DNA of 24,319 bases from an uncultured Bacilli bacterium (lineage in GTDB: Bacteria > Bacillota_I > Bacilli_A > RF39 > UBA660). The notes beneath the pieces are model-generated. The model was not told the origin of the DNA. It saw nothing but the letters and a program-made list of their open reading frames with translations, and did not search any database. Both the position numbers and the translations under genes were made by a program. The stretch is taken from contig CAJUTW010000010.1 of assembly GCA_910589335.1 (NCBI GenBank), positions 1 through 24,319 of the forward strand, read 5' to 3'. Below, in pieces: positions 13,484-21,427 of this stretch (positions are counted from its first letter, which is position 1; every line of letters starts with the position of its first letter).

Positions 13484-13505
13484 TTGTTTAGTGTGGAGGG
13501 ATGAT

Positions 13506-14033
13506 ATGATAGAAGTTATATTAGGAGTAATAGTTTTTATTTCTTTATTATTAATTATTATTACTATTTGTAGTAATAAATTTAAATTTGCTCTTATTAA
13601 GATTGAAAAAGCGGAAGAGGATATTAAATTATATTTAGATAGAAAAAAGGATTTATTAAAGAGAACTCAACCTATTATAAAAAAAGAGTTAAAGTCAAAA
13701 TCTTTTTTAAATGATATAGATAGTGAAAATGAATTTAATAATTTTCAATTACATGATTTTTTAAAGAGTAATTATAATGAGTTATTAAAAGTTTTAGATG
13801 ATAATGAAAAATTATTTAAAAGTGATGCTTTAGTAAAAATTTTAGAGGATTTAAATGATAATGAAGAAAATATTTTAGGAGCTATTAAATTTTATAATGA
13901 TACAGTTGTAGGACTTAATAAATTAGTAATATCTTTTCCATCTAACATTATTGCTTTTTTTCTTAGATGTCATGAAAAAGAGTTTTATAATAATGAAAAA
14001 AGAGAAATGTTTGAAATATTAAATAAAAAATAG
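13506..14033 (+). CDS. LemA-family membrane protein
   Basis: A 175-residue protein with one N-terminal transmembrane segment (about residues 4-23), a short basic junction, and then a long alpha-helical domain. The LemA pattern is visible as KAEEDIKLYLDRKKDLLKR near the start of the bundle, and at the end AIKFYNDTVVGLNKLVISFPSNIIAFFL with EKEFYNN, matching the family's (Y)N..v..yN..i..FPsn.ia...gf.ekeyf. LemA proteins have a short external N-terminus and a helical bundle; their function is poorly defined. The frame can be read from a GTG at 13491, but GGAGG lies six bases before the ATG at 13506 and would be inside the gene otherwise. The stop is TAG. pta begins 14 bases later. Confidence 0.8.
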   Translation: MIEVILGVIVFISLLLIIITICSNKFKFALIKIEKAEEDIKLYLDRKKDLLKRTQPIIKKELKSKSFLNDIDSENEFNNFQLHDFLKSNYNELLKVLDDNEKLFKSDALVKILEDLNDNEENILGAIKFYNDTVVGLNKLVISFPSNIIAFFLRCHEKEFYNNEKREMFEILNKK

Positions 14034-14047
14034 AAAGAAGGATAAGT

Positions 14048-15043
14048 ATGAATTTTATTGATAAAATTAAAGAAAGAGCTAAAAAGGATAAAAAAACAAT
14101 AGTTCTTCCTGAATCTATGGATATTAGAACTATGGAAGCAGCTGAGAAAATTTTAAATGAAGGAATTGCAGATTTAATTATTATAGGTACTGAGGAAGAG
14201 ATAAGTACTAATTCTAAAGGATTAGATATTAGTAAAGCAACTTTAATTAATCCTTATACTGCAGAAATTACAGAAGAATTAATTAATGAATTTGTCGAGC
14301 TTCGTAAAAGTAAAGGTATAACTTATGAAGATGCTAAAAAATTATTATTAGAAGATTATATGTATTATGCGTGTATGCTTGTAAAAACTGGAAGAGCTGA
14401 TGGTGTTGTGTCTGGTGCATGTCATTCTTCTGCTAATACGATTAGACCTGCGTTACAAATAATAAAAACAAAACCTGGTACAATGTTAGTTTCTGCATTC
14501 TTTTTAATGGTTGTTCCTAATTGTCAATATGGTTCAAATGGTACTTTTGTTTTTGCAGATGCTGGTCTTGAACAAAACCCTACTTCTGAGAAGTTAGCTG
14601 CTATTGCTGCTAGTAGTGCAATGAGCTTTCAATTATTAGTAGAGGAAGAAGCTAAAGTTGCAATGCTTTCTCATTCAACAATGGGTAGTGCAAAGCATAT
14701 TGATGTTTCAAAGGTTGTTGAAGGAGTTAAAATAGCTAAAGAAAAATATCCACAGTTTAAAATAGATGGAGAACTTCAACTTGATGCAGCTATAGTACCT
14801 GAAATTGCAAAATCTAAAGCTCCAAACAGTGAAGTTGCAGGCAGTGCTAATGTCTTGGTTTTTCCTGATTTAGATGCAGGTAATATAGGATATAAATTAG
14901 TCCAAAGACTTGCTAAAGCTGAGGCTTATGGTCCAATTTGTCAAGGAATTGCTGCTCCTATTAATGATTTAAGTAGAGGTTGCTCTAGTGATGATATTGT
15001 TGGGGTAGTTGCAATTACAGCTGTTCAAGCTCAAAATAATTAA
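14048..15043 (+). CDS. pta: phosphate acetyltransferase
   Basis: Interconverts acetyl-CoA plus phosphate and acetyl phosphate plus CoA; with acetate kinase it yields ATP during fermentation. The 331-residue length is that of the short, single-domain bacterial Pta, without the N-terminal regulatory domain of the enteric enzyme. Family landmarks are VLPESMDIRTMEAAE near the N-terminus, ADGVVSGACHSSANTIRPALQI around residue 115-140, GELQLDAAIVPEIA, and near the C-terminus PINDLSRGCSSDDIV. AAGGAT precedes the ATG. It is the second gene after the LemA-like gene and ends at a large hairpin shared with ung. No ackA is present in the window. Confidence 0.96.
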   Translation: MNFIDKIKERAKKDKKTIVLPESMDIRTMEAAEKILNEGIADLIIIGTEEEISTNSKGLDISKATLINPYTAEITEELINEFVELRKSKGITYEDAKKLLLEDYMYYACMLVKTGRADGVVSGACHSSANTIRPALQIIKTKPGTMLVSAFFLMVVPNCQYGSNGTFVFADAGLEQNPTSEKLAAIAASSAMSFQLLVEEEAKVAMLSHSTMGSAKHIDVSKVVEGVKIAKEKYPQFKIDGELQLDAAIVPEIAKSKAPNSEVAGSANVLVFPDLDAGNIGYKLVQRLAKAEAYGPICQGIAAPINDLSRGCSSDDIVGVVAITAVQAQNN

Positions 15044-15050
15044 ATTTATT

Positions 15051-15113
15051 AAAAAAATATAAGTGTTTTGATGTAATCCTTAAATAGGATAATCAATTTA
15101 CTTATATTTTTTT
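15051..15113. terminator. long two-way hairpin terminator between pta and ung
   Basis: Arms 15051-15064 and 15100-15113 pair perfectly over 14 bp, A-rich on the left and T-rich on the right. The interior continues the stem: TTGAT (15068-15072) with ATCAA (15092-15096), then ATCC (15076-15079) with GGAT (15087-15090), leaving only small internal loops and a 7-base tip. It can end pta transcripts on the plus strand and ung transcripts on the minus strand. Confidence 0.85.
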
Positions 15114-15774
15114 ATTCTACTTTCCAATCTATTTCTTTTAGTCCTTTACTTTTTAAAAAGTTATTTGTTTTAGAAAAAGGTTTACTTCCAAAGAAACCAT
15201 TTCTTGCGGAAAAAGGAGATGGATGTGCTGATTCAATAATGTAATGATTAGGATTAGTAATTAAGCTTTTTTTATTTCTAGCATAGGCTCCCCATAGAAT
15301 GAAAACAACTGGTTCTTCTTTTTGATTTATTATTTTTATTATATCATCTGTAAATGTTTCCCAACCTTTATCTTTATGTGAAGTTGGTTTATGCTCTTCT
15401 ACTGTTAATACAGCATTTAATAATAAAACTCCTTGTTTGGCCCATGGTTTTAAAGAATTAGATTCTGGAAAAGGTATTTGCAAATCACTTTCTAGTTCCT
15501 TAAAAATGTTTTTTAATGAAGGTGGTTTTAATACTGAATTACTTACAGAAAAAGATAATCCCTCAGCTTGATTTGGTCCATGATAGGGATCTTGACCTAG
15601 TATAACTACTTTTAAATCATCAAAATCGGTATATCGGAATGCATTAAATACTTCGTTTTGTTTTGGGTAAATAGTTTTTTCTTTGTATTCTTTTTTTATA
15701 AATTCCATTAAATTAGTAAAATACTCTTTTTGGTATTCATCTTTTAATAATTGATCCCATTTATTTCCTATCAT
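15112..15774 (-). CDS. ung: uracil-DNA glycosylase
   Basis: Family 1 uracil-DNA glycosylase that removes uracil from DNA to start base excision repair. The 220-residue protein has the catalytic GQDPYHG at 60-66 with D62 as the water-activating residue, the following NQAEGLSFSV uracil pocket, LLNAVLTV and the DNA-intercalation loop HPSPFSARNGFFG with its catalytic His. It is the last gene of the DHH-rplI-dnaB-M23-walJ-rlmH-ung unit. The TAG stop of rlmH overlaps its AGGAGGT, and ATG follows four bases later. The stop codon lies inside the large two-way terminator shared with pta. Confidence 0.97.
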   Translation of the reverse strand: MIGNKWDQLLKDEYQKEYFTNLMEFIKKEYKEKTIYPKQNEVFNAFRYTDFDDLKVVILGQDPYHGPNQAEGLSFSVSNSVLKPPSLKNIFKELESDLQIPFPESNSLKPWAKQGVLLLNAVLTVEEHKPTSHKDKGWETFTDDIIKIINQKEEPVVFILWGAYARNKKSLITNPNHYIIESAHPSPFSARNGFFGSKPFSKTNNFLKSKGLKEIDWKVE

Positions 15775-15783
15775 AAGTACCTC

Positions 15784-16239
15784 CTATTTATGATAACTTT
15801 CATTATTGTTTATTTTATATGCTCGATAAATTTGTTCTAAAAGAAGAATTCTAAATAATTGATGTGGAAAAGTCATTTTAGAGAAAGATAAATGAAGATT
15901 AGCTTTTTGTTTTATTTCGCTAGAAAGACCATAACTTCCACCAATTACTAAAGTAATATTACTATTTTCTATTAAAATTTTATCTATTTTTGTTGCGAAT
16001 TCTACTGATGTATATTGTTTTCCTTCTATTTCTAATGTTATTAAATAATCTTTACTTGAGATATATTTTGTTATTTTTTCTGACTCTAATCTTATTGCTT
16101 TTGCTTCTTCTACTAATCCTTCATCTTTTAATTCTATGATTTCTAGATTAGTATATTTTTTTATACGTTTTTTATATTCTTCTACTGCATCTTTTAAATA
16201 TGATTCTTTTAGTTGTCCTACTACTATTAATTTTATCAT
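15784..16239 (-). CDS. rlmH: 23S rRNA pseudouridine-1915 N3-methyltransferase
   Basis: RlmH methylates the pseudouridine at 23S rRNA position 1915 (E. coli numbering) in helix 69, acting on assembled ribosomes as a SPOUT-fold dimer. With the ATG at 16239 the protein has 151 residues; landmarks are IKLIVVGQLKESYLKDAVEEY at the start, the SAM loop VIGGSYGLS, and the diagnostic end MTFPHQLFRILLLEQIYRAYKI then NESYHK. The frame can be opened four codons earlier at a TTG (16251), but that would place the GAGGT ribosome binding site inside the gene. The start is one base past the stop of the preceding WalJ-like gene, so translation is probably coupled. The stop is TAG. Confidence 0.95.
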   Translation of the reverse strand: MIKLIVVGQLKESYLKDAVEEYKKRIKKYTNLEIIELKDEGLVEEAKAIRLESEKITKYISSKDYLITLEIEGKQYTSVEFATKIDKILIENSNITLVIGGSYGLSSEIKQKANLHLSFSKMTFPHQLFRILLLEQIYRAYKINNNESYHK

Positions 16240-16240
16240 T

Positions 16241-16996
16241 TTAAACCTCAATTAGAGCACTTTCTTCATTTTGTTTGGCTATAATAATATTTGCTTTTTT
16301 ATCTAATTCTTCATCTTGCATAGCTTTAATTGCTAAAGCTTCAGTATTATTTTTTTCACTAAGATGAGCTAATATTATATTTTTTGTGTTATTTCCTATA
16401 ATTTTTTTTAGATATTTTGCAGTTGTCTTGTTAGATAAATGGCCTCTATCACTTATTACTCTTTCTTTTAAGAATCTAGGATATGGTCCATCCATAAGCA
16501 TTATTTCATCATGATTACTTTCTATAATATAAGCATCTTTTCCTACCATTCTATTTAGATACTTTCTATTTATATAACCTGTATCAGTTACATATACAAG
16601 ACTTTTATTGTTATGATTAATTATAAAACCTACTGATGATGGAGCATCGTGGGAAGTATGTATTAATTCTATTTTTACATCATTTATATTAAATTCATCA
16701 GATATAAATGTGCACTTTGGGTATGGTATGTATTCTTTTAAGCTTTCATACATTTCTTCTGGTATAAAGACATTTAAATTAGTTTTTTTAATTAGAGAGG
16801 CTAATCCCTTTGTATGATCTTTGTGACAATGGGTTATTAATACACCTTTAAAATCTTCAAATGAAAGAGAATTTTCTTCTAAGCTTCTTTTTAAAGTTAA
16901 GTAAGAAATTCCCATATCAATTATTAGATTAGTATTGTCACATAATATTAGTGTACAATTTCCCTTAGAGCCACTTTGTATTGTTTTAATTTTCAT
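16241..16996 (-). CDS. metallo-beta-lactamase-fold hydrolase, WalJ/YycJ-like
   Basis: A 251-residue protein of the metallo-beta-lactamase superfamily, close in layout to YycJ/WalJ, a probable exonuclease-type DNA hydrolase tied to wall and replication coordination in Bacillota. It opens MKIKTIQSGSKGNCTLI (the YycJ SGSxGN stretch). Metal ligands are THCHKDH (H56, H58, D60, H61), with later HTSHDAP, DTGY and a C-terminal LAHLS. The open frame extends 37 codons upstream into the M23 gene, but that extension mirrors the other gene's coding and is rejected. The chosen ATG is one base past the M23 stop (TAAaATG) with no Shine-Dalgarno, which points to termination-reinitiation. rlmH follows directly, as in the B. 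subtilis walJ-htrA-rlmH region with htrA missing. Confidence 0.85.
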   Translation of the reverse strand: MKIKTIQSGSKGNCTLILCDNTNLIIDMGISYLTLKRSLEENSLSFEDFKGVLITHCHKDHTKGLASLIKKTNLNVFIPEEMYESLKEYIPYPKCTFISDEFNINDVKIELIHTSHDAPSSVGFIINHNNKSLVYVTDTGYINRKYLNRMVGKDAYIIESNHDEIMLMDGPYPRFLKERVISDRGHLSNKTTAKYLKKIIGNNTKNIILAHLSEKNNTEALAIKAMQDEELDKKANIIIAKQNEESALIEV

Positions 16997-16997
16997 T

Positions 16998-18509
16998 TTA
17001 ATAAAATTGCATAGCGTTAATCGCTCTTCCTCCACGGTAAGGATATCCTGTCCAAATAGAGAAATGTAAATGCACTCCTGTTGCGGCTCCTGTTCTTCCC
17101 ATACCACCTATAACTTGTCCTTTTTGAACATATTGTCCTTGACTTACATATCTACATCCATTACACATATGAGCATACATTGAATAATACCCATTAGGAT
17201 GTTGTATTGTAACAAATTGACCATTATCATATTTATATCCTGATTGAACTACAACACCTTCTGCTGCTGCATAAATTGCTGAGCCATATCCACAACCAGC
17301 TATATCAGTACCATCATGTAGTACTCCCCATCGATAACCAAATCCACTTGTTACTGATGAACATGATGCAGGCCATCCAAAGTAACCATTTGATGGTCTT
17401 GGTCCAGTATGACTCCAAGCTCCTTGACCATAATTATATCCACCACCACAATTTTTTGTTCCTTTAACTACTATTTCTTTTACTGATTCTTTTAAAACTT
17501 CTTTATCAACTCCAACAGTATTAACAGTTTCACCATTAATTTTTTGAACTTTTTGAGTAACTCGATTTAAACCTTTTACTCCTGCTTGAGTAACTTCTGA
17601 AACTGTATTACATTTACTAGAATCTTCGATTGTTTCAGTTGGATAATTTGATTCGATATCACTAATTACATGATCAACTTCTACTACACTAAATTGTGGT
17701 CTTAATATTCCAAGTGTTACTACTTGACCAGGTGAGAGTAAACTGTTTTCATCATGTAAATCTGGATTAGCTATTAAAAATTCTTCTGTAGATATTTTAT
17801 TATTGAAAGCTATATCTTGAATTGTATCTCCATCTTGAATGACATATTTAGCTTGATCTTCAGTTGTTCCAAATAAAAGATATTTACTTAATTCTTCTTC
17901 TGTTTGAAATATTTTTTTATCTACTGGAATATTTGTTTTTTTAATTGTTATTTTATTTTGAATATAAATGTTTTCTATAATTTTTCCAGTAGTTTGTATT
18001 TCTTTTTGATTATCTTTTTCATAGTTTTCATATTCTTCTTTTGGAATAAATGATTTAACTGTTTTTTCTATTGAATCTGTGAAAATAGTTTTATCTAAGA
18101 CATATAATGTTTGATTTTTTCCTTTAATTGTTTTTCCATTTACATCTTTTGTATCTTCTCCTTTTATTTTTATAGAATATCCATTTATAGTAAAGGGAGA
18201 GATATCTTTTATTTCATTATATATTTCTTTATTACTTTTTATATTTTTATCATATGTTGTTTCTTTTACAATATCAAGTTCAGAAGGAACATATACTTTA
18301 TTAACATTATATTTCTTTTTTATTTCTTCTTGTTTTTTATCGATATAGCTTTCAAATGAAGTTTTAGAATTAATTAATCCAATTGATACTCCCTTTAGAT
18401 AAACTCTATATACTGTTTGTGGTTTATTAGATATTTTTGTAAAACCTGTTGTAAAAAAGCTTCCAATTAATAAAAGCATTATAATTAATATTTTTACTTT
18501 CTTTTGCAA
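16998..18509 (-). CDS. secreted LysM-G5-M23 peptidoglycan endopeptidase
   Basis: A 503-residue exported wall enzyme. Residues 1-24 form a signal peptide or anchor. A long N-terminal region (about 30-215) of unknown type follows, then LysM (about 220-266, YVIQDGDTIQDIAFNNKIS), G5 (about 272-350, ending VVKG) and a Gly/Tyr-rich linker. The C-terminal M23 (LytM-type) domain has zinc ligands H398 and D402 in HDGTD, H447 in MYAH and H482 in HLHF. Such enzymes cut peptide cross-links. The start is TTG: GGAGGGG lies five bases before it, overlapping the end of dnaB, and the basic start of the signal peptide would be lost with the later ATG. Six cysteines (300, 354, 383, 406, 449, 452), four of them in the M23 domain, are unusual for an exported Firmicute protein. 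Confidence 0.9.
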   Translation of the reverse strand: MQKKVKILIIMLLLIGSFFTTGFTKISNKPQTVYRVYLKGVSIGLINSKTSFESYIDKKQEEIKKKYNVNKVYVPSELDIVKETTYDKNIKSNKEIYNEIKDISPFTINGYSIKIKGEDTKDVNGKTIKGKNQTLYVLDKTIFTDSIEKTVKSFIPKEEYENYEKDNQKEIQTTGKIIENIYIQNKITIKKTNIPVDKKIFQTEEELSKYLLFGTTEDQAKYVIQDGDTIQDIAFNNKISTEEFLIANPDLHDENSLLSPGQVVTLGILRPQFSVVEVDHVISDIESNYPTETIEDSSKCNTVSEVTQAGVKGLNRVTQKVQKINGETVNTVGVDKEVLKESVKEIVVKGTKNCGGGYNYGQGAWSHTGPRPSNGYFGWPASCSSVTSGFGYRWGVLHDGTDIAGCGYGSAIYAAAEGVVVQSGYKYDNGQFVTIQHPNGYYSMYAHMCNGCRYVSQGQYVQKGQVIGGMGRTGAATGVHLHFSIWTGYPYRGGRAINAMQFY

Positions 18510-18511
18510 TT

Positions 18512-19861
18512 TTACCCCTCCATATTTCTATCTTTTCTTAAATTTAGAAAAGTTGATGTATTCTTTTTAAATAGTAATTCTACTGTTGCTGTTGGACCGT
18601 TACGATGTTTTCCGATAATAAGTTCACTAATACTATTATTATCTTCTGTTCTTGATTCTTTATTGTAATAATCATCACGGTATAAGAACATTACAATATC
18701 TGCATCTTGTTCAATAGATCCTGATTCACGTAAATCACTCATTAATGGTCTTTTATCTTCACGAGCTTCTACTCCACGAGATAATTGTGATAAAGCAATT
18801 ACAGGAACTTCTAATTCCATTGCTAAAGTTTTTAGACTTCTTGAAATATCGGATACTTCTTGTTGTCTATTAGAACCATAGTTTTTTCCACCTGAAATTA
18901 ATTGAAGATAATCTATAATTACTAGGCTTAGACCTTTTTCACTACTTGCTAATCTTCTGCATTTTGCTCTTATCTCTCCTATAGTAATACCTGGTGTATC
19001 ATCTATTACCATATTGGTATTAGATAATTGAGAAACAGCTTCATTAATTCTTTTCCAATCTTGATTCATTAAATTTCCAGTTTTTAATTTAAAACCTTCT
19101 AATTGTCCCAAAGATGATAAAATACGCATTGCTAGTTGTTCTGCACTCATTTCTAAGTTAAATAAAGCTACTGCTTTATCTTGTGTCATAGCTGCATGAG
19201 TAGCTAAATTTAGAGCAAAAGCAGTCTTACCCATAGCTGGTCTAGCAGCTATTATTATAAATTCATTTGGATGAAGTCCTGTTGTTATTTTGTCAAAATC
19301 ATACCAACCTGTTGCTAAACCGGTTATTTCTCCTTTACTTTCAGAAAGTCTTTCTAAATCTTGTTGAGTTTTTGCTAAGACATCTTTAATGCTTCTAAAT
19401 TCACTAGCTTTTCTATTTTTAACAATATTTAAGATCTTTTTTTCTGAATTATCTAAAATTTCATTTACAGTTTCGTCTGTTCGATAACCTTCTGAAGCTA
19501 TTTCAGTAGCAGTTTCAATTAAATTTCTTAAAAGAGCTGCTTCTTCAACACTTTTAATATAATAATCAACATTACTAGCTGTTGGTACATAATTTAATAC
19601 TTCTGTTAAATATTCTACGCCACCAACTTCTGTAAGTTCATTTTTCTTTTTTAAATAACTAGTTACTGTTGTAATATCTATTGGAGTTTTCTCTTCTAAT
19701 AAGGCTGACATTGTTTTGAATATTTTACCATTTTTTTCATTATAAAAAGATTCTGCTGTTAAACTTTCGGCTGCTTTTTGTAAGGCATATTTTGATAAAA
19801 AACAAGCTCCTAATACTGATTCTTCAGCCTCTAAGTTATTTGGTAAAACTTTTATAGGCAT
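18512..19861 (-). CDS. dnaB: replicative DNA helicase
   Basis: Hexameric 5'-3' helicase of the replication fork (called DnaC in B. subtilis). The 449-residue protein has the N-terminal helical collar domain (about 1-105), a linker, and the RecA-like motor with Walker A ARPAMGKTA at 206-214, a Walker B region ending IIDYLQLI, and SDLRESGSIEQDADIVMFLYR near the C-terminus. There is no intein, as the motor motifs are uninterrupted. GAGGTGAT precedes the ATG by three bases, ten bases after rplI. The dnaB-rplI-gdpP order is the one seen across Firmicutes near the replication origin. Confidence 0.98.
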   Translation of the reverse strand: MPIKVLPNNLEAEESVLGACFLSKYALQKAAESLTAESFYNEKNGKIFKTMSALLEEKTPIDITTVTSYLKKKNELTEVGGVEYLTEVLNYVPTASNVDYYIKSVEEAALLRNLIETATEIASEGYRTDETVNEILDNSEKKILNIVKNRKASEFRSIKDVLAKTQQDLERLSESKGEITGLATGWYDFDKITTGLHPNEFIIIAARPAMGKTAFALNLATHAAMTQDKAVALFNLEMSAEQLAMRILSSLGQLEGFKLKTGNLMNQDWKRINEAVSQLSNTNMVIDDTPGITIGEIRAKCRRLASSEKGLSLVIIDYLQLISGGKNYGSNRQQEVSDISRSLKTLAMELEVPVIALSQLSRGVEAREDKRPLMSDLRESGSIEQDADIVMFLYRDDYYNKESRTEDNNSISELIIGKHRNGPTATVELLFKKNTSTFLNLRKDRNMEG

Positions 19862-19871
19862 AATATCACCT

Positions 19872-20312
19872 CTATTTTATTAAATGTACTTTTATAGTTG
19901 CTGTAATCTCTGGATATAGATTTATATTTACATTATGAAATCCAAGAGATGCTATAGTGTTTGTTAATTCAATTGCACTTTTTTCTATTTTGAAACCTTG
20001 AACTTGCAATTCATCTTTTATTTGTTTTAAACTAATACTTCCAAAAACACGATCACCTTCGCCAGTTTTTACTTTAAATTCTAATACTACTTTAGAAAGT
20101 TCTTTTTTTAGTTTTTCAGCATTAGCTTTATTTATTTCATCTTCTTTTTGTTTTCTTGCTAATTCTAGATTTAATTTAGCTAGATTTTCTTTTGTTTTCT
20201 TTACGGCATAGCCATTTTTTATTAAAAAATTTTCAGCATATCCATCTTTTACATTTTTTATTTGTCCTTTTTTTCCTTGATTTTTAAGGTCTTTAATAAA
20301 AATTACTTCCAT
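19872..20312 (-). CDS. rplI: 50S ribosomal protein L9
   Basis: Large-subunit protein with the classic two-domain shape: N-terminal rRNA-binding domain (KDLKNQGKKGQIKNVKDGYAENFLI, about residues 6-32), long connecting helix, and C-terminal domain ending in a beta-rich stretch. It helps maintain reading frame. With the ATG at 20312 the protein has 146 residues and opens MEVIFIKDLK, as homologs do. An ATG nine bases earlier (20321) touches the GGAGG with no spacer, so the downstream start is preferred. GGAGG and the start overlap the end of the DHH gene (TAA, one base, ATG), indicating coupling. Confidence 0.97.
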   Translation of the reverse strand: MEVIFIKDLKNQGKKGQIKNVKDGYAENFLIKNGYAVKKTKENLAKLNLELARKQKEDEINKANAEKLKKELSKVVLEFKVKTGEGDRVFGSISLKQIKDELQVQGFKIEKSAIELTNTIASLGFHNVNINLYPEITATIKVHLIK

Positions 20313-20313
20313 T

Positions 20314-21300
20314 TTATTCATCCTCCTCTTTTATTAATTTTTTTAATTCTTGTTCTACTTTACTTATTGTTTTTTTCTCAAAAGTAGCAGCTCCATTGTA
20401 GGTATCTCCGCCACCACCTAGTTTTTCTAATATTTTACTTATATCATAATTTCCTAAACTTCTTGCACTTAATCCTACAGTATCTTTTCCTATTTTCCCA
20501 ATTACAAATGATGCTTCTATATTATTAAAAAATAATAATGTATCAGCAACTTTTGCTAAATCTTCACGACGATATTGCATATGTTGTGTCGCTTTTGTAA
20601 AGGCTACTTTTCCATCTATAGTTTCAATATCAGCTAATAGTTTTTGTCTTTCTGTATATTCTTCTATATTTTGTTTTAATAAATATTGTACTTTTTTAGC
20701 ACTGGCTCCTAGACTTGCTAAATAGTATGATGCATAATATGTTTCTGCTGTTGTATTTAACATATAGTTATTAGTATCTAATACAATTCCTGATAATAAT
20801 ATTGTTGCGTAATAAGATTCAAGTTCTACATCATAGTATTCAATAAGATTTGTTATCATTTCACAAGTACTTGATACTTTGTTATCATTTATAATGATTG
20901 CATCTTTTATTGTTGTTTTTCCTAAATCATGATGATCAATTATTAATTTATTTTCAATTTTATTTAATATTTCTTTACTTTGTACTAAATCTTTTTTATT
21001 AGTATCTAAAATTATTAGTAGATTTTTTGATTTTCTAGGATATAAGTATTCATTTATATTTTCACTTTTAATAATTTCTAAACATCCTTCTAGTTCGCGT
21101 AATACTTTTTCTACACCTGCTTCATGATTTTTATCATCTATTATTAAATAACAATTTTTTTTCTTTCTTTTTAAAATCATGTTCATTCCAACTGAACTTC
21201 CTAAGGCATCTAAATCTAAGTTTTTATGTGCCATTAAAAATATATTTTTAGCTTTTTTGATAGCTTTAGTTAACTTTCTTCTTTCTTTAATTATACTCAT
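20314..21300 (-). CDS. DHH/DHHA1 phosphodiesterase: GdpP without its membrane and sensor domains
   Basis: A soluble 328-residue protein that corresponds to the C-terminal DHH-DHHA1 part of GdpP, the c-di-AMP phosphodiesterase normally encoded here, just upstream of rplI and dnaB. Catalytic metal ligands are in place: HKNLDLD (H25, D29, D31), LDTN (D99), DHH (122-124) and LDTNNY (D175). The C-terminal GGGGDTYNGAATF is the DHHA1 substrate loop. GdpP is usually about 650 residues with two transmembrane helices, a PAS domain and a degenerate GGDEF domain. None of these is present, and only 127 bases separate the start from rpsR, so they are not encoded nearby. GGAGG precedes the ATG. A soluble Pde2 or NrnA-type enzyme acting on pApA or nanoRNA is the main alternative. 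It opens the seven-gene operon that ends with ung. Confidence 0.85.
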   Translation of the reverse strand: MSIIKERRKLTKAIKKAKNIFLMAHKNLDLDALGSSVGMNMILKRKKKNCYLIIDDKNHEAGVEKVLRELEGCLEIIKSENINEYLYPRKSKNLLIILDTNKKDLVQSKEILNKIENKLIIDHHDLGKTTIKDAIIINDNKVSSTCEMITNLIEYYDVELESYYATILLSGIVLDTNNYMLNTTAETYYASYYLASLGASAKKVQYLLKQNIEEYTERQKLLADIETIDGKVAFTKATQHMQYRREDLAKVADTLLFFNNIEASFVIGKIGKDTVGLSARSLGNYDISKILEKLGGGGDTYNGAATFEKKTISKVEQELKKLIKEEDE

Positions 21301-21327
21301 AATCCCTCCATATAAAATCCCATTATT

Positions 21328-21356
21328 ATTATATAATAATTTAGACTTTTTGTCTA
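21328..21356 (-). promoter_or_regulatory. promoter of the DHH-rplI-dnaB-M23-walJ-rlmH-ung operon
   Basis: Minus strand TAGACA (21351-21356), 17 bases, TATAAT (21328-21333). No other promoter or terminator is evident until the hairpin at 15051-15113, which suggests a transcript of about 6.2 kb. Confidence 0.7.
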
Positions 21357-21357
21357 A
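21341..21357. repeat. inverted repeat overlapping the operon -35 element
   Basis: TTAGAC-TTTTT-GTCTAA, 6-bp perfect arms covering the -35 and part of the spacer; operator-like placement. Confidence 0.5.
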
Positions 21358-21388
21358 TAATAAAGAGTTATTAAACTATTTTAATTTC

Positions 21389-21419
21389 AAAAAAAAATCA
21401 CTACTATGTAATGATTTTT
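21389..21419 (-). terminator. terminator of the rpsF-ssb-rpsR operon
   Basis: Arms 21393-21404 and 21408-21419 pair over 12 bp with one wobble around a 3-base loop. On the minus strand a run of nine T follows. Confidence 0.8.
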
Positions 21420-21427
21420 ATAAAAAT

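Larger units (their letters stand above)
13157..13505. other. 349-base divergent intergenic region
   Basis: No gene seen. It contains the phosphoesterase promoter (13196-13204), repeat block A copy 2 (13233-13257), an AT-rich stretch without recognisable structure (13258-13381), repeat block B copy 2 (13382-13415), and the promoter of the LemA-like gene (13475-13483). Confidence 0.8.

Noticed and set aside
11887..13505. Insertion sequence or transposon remnant
   Set aside because: There are repeats and a palindromic element, but no transposase fragment, no terminal inverted repeats bounding a unit, and no target-site duplication that I can show.
16997..17107. N-terminal extension of the WalJ-like protein from 17107
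   Set aside because: It lies entirely over the M23 gene's conserved C-terminus in another frame, and homologs begin at the MKIKTIQSGS start chosen here.
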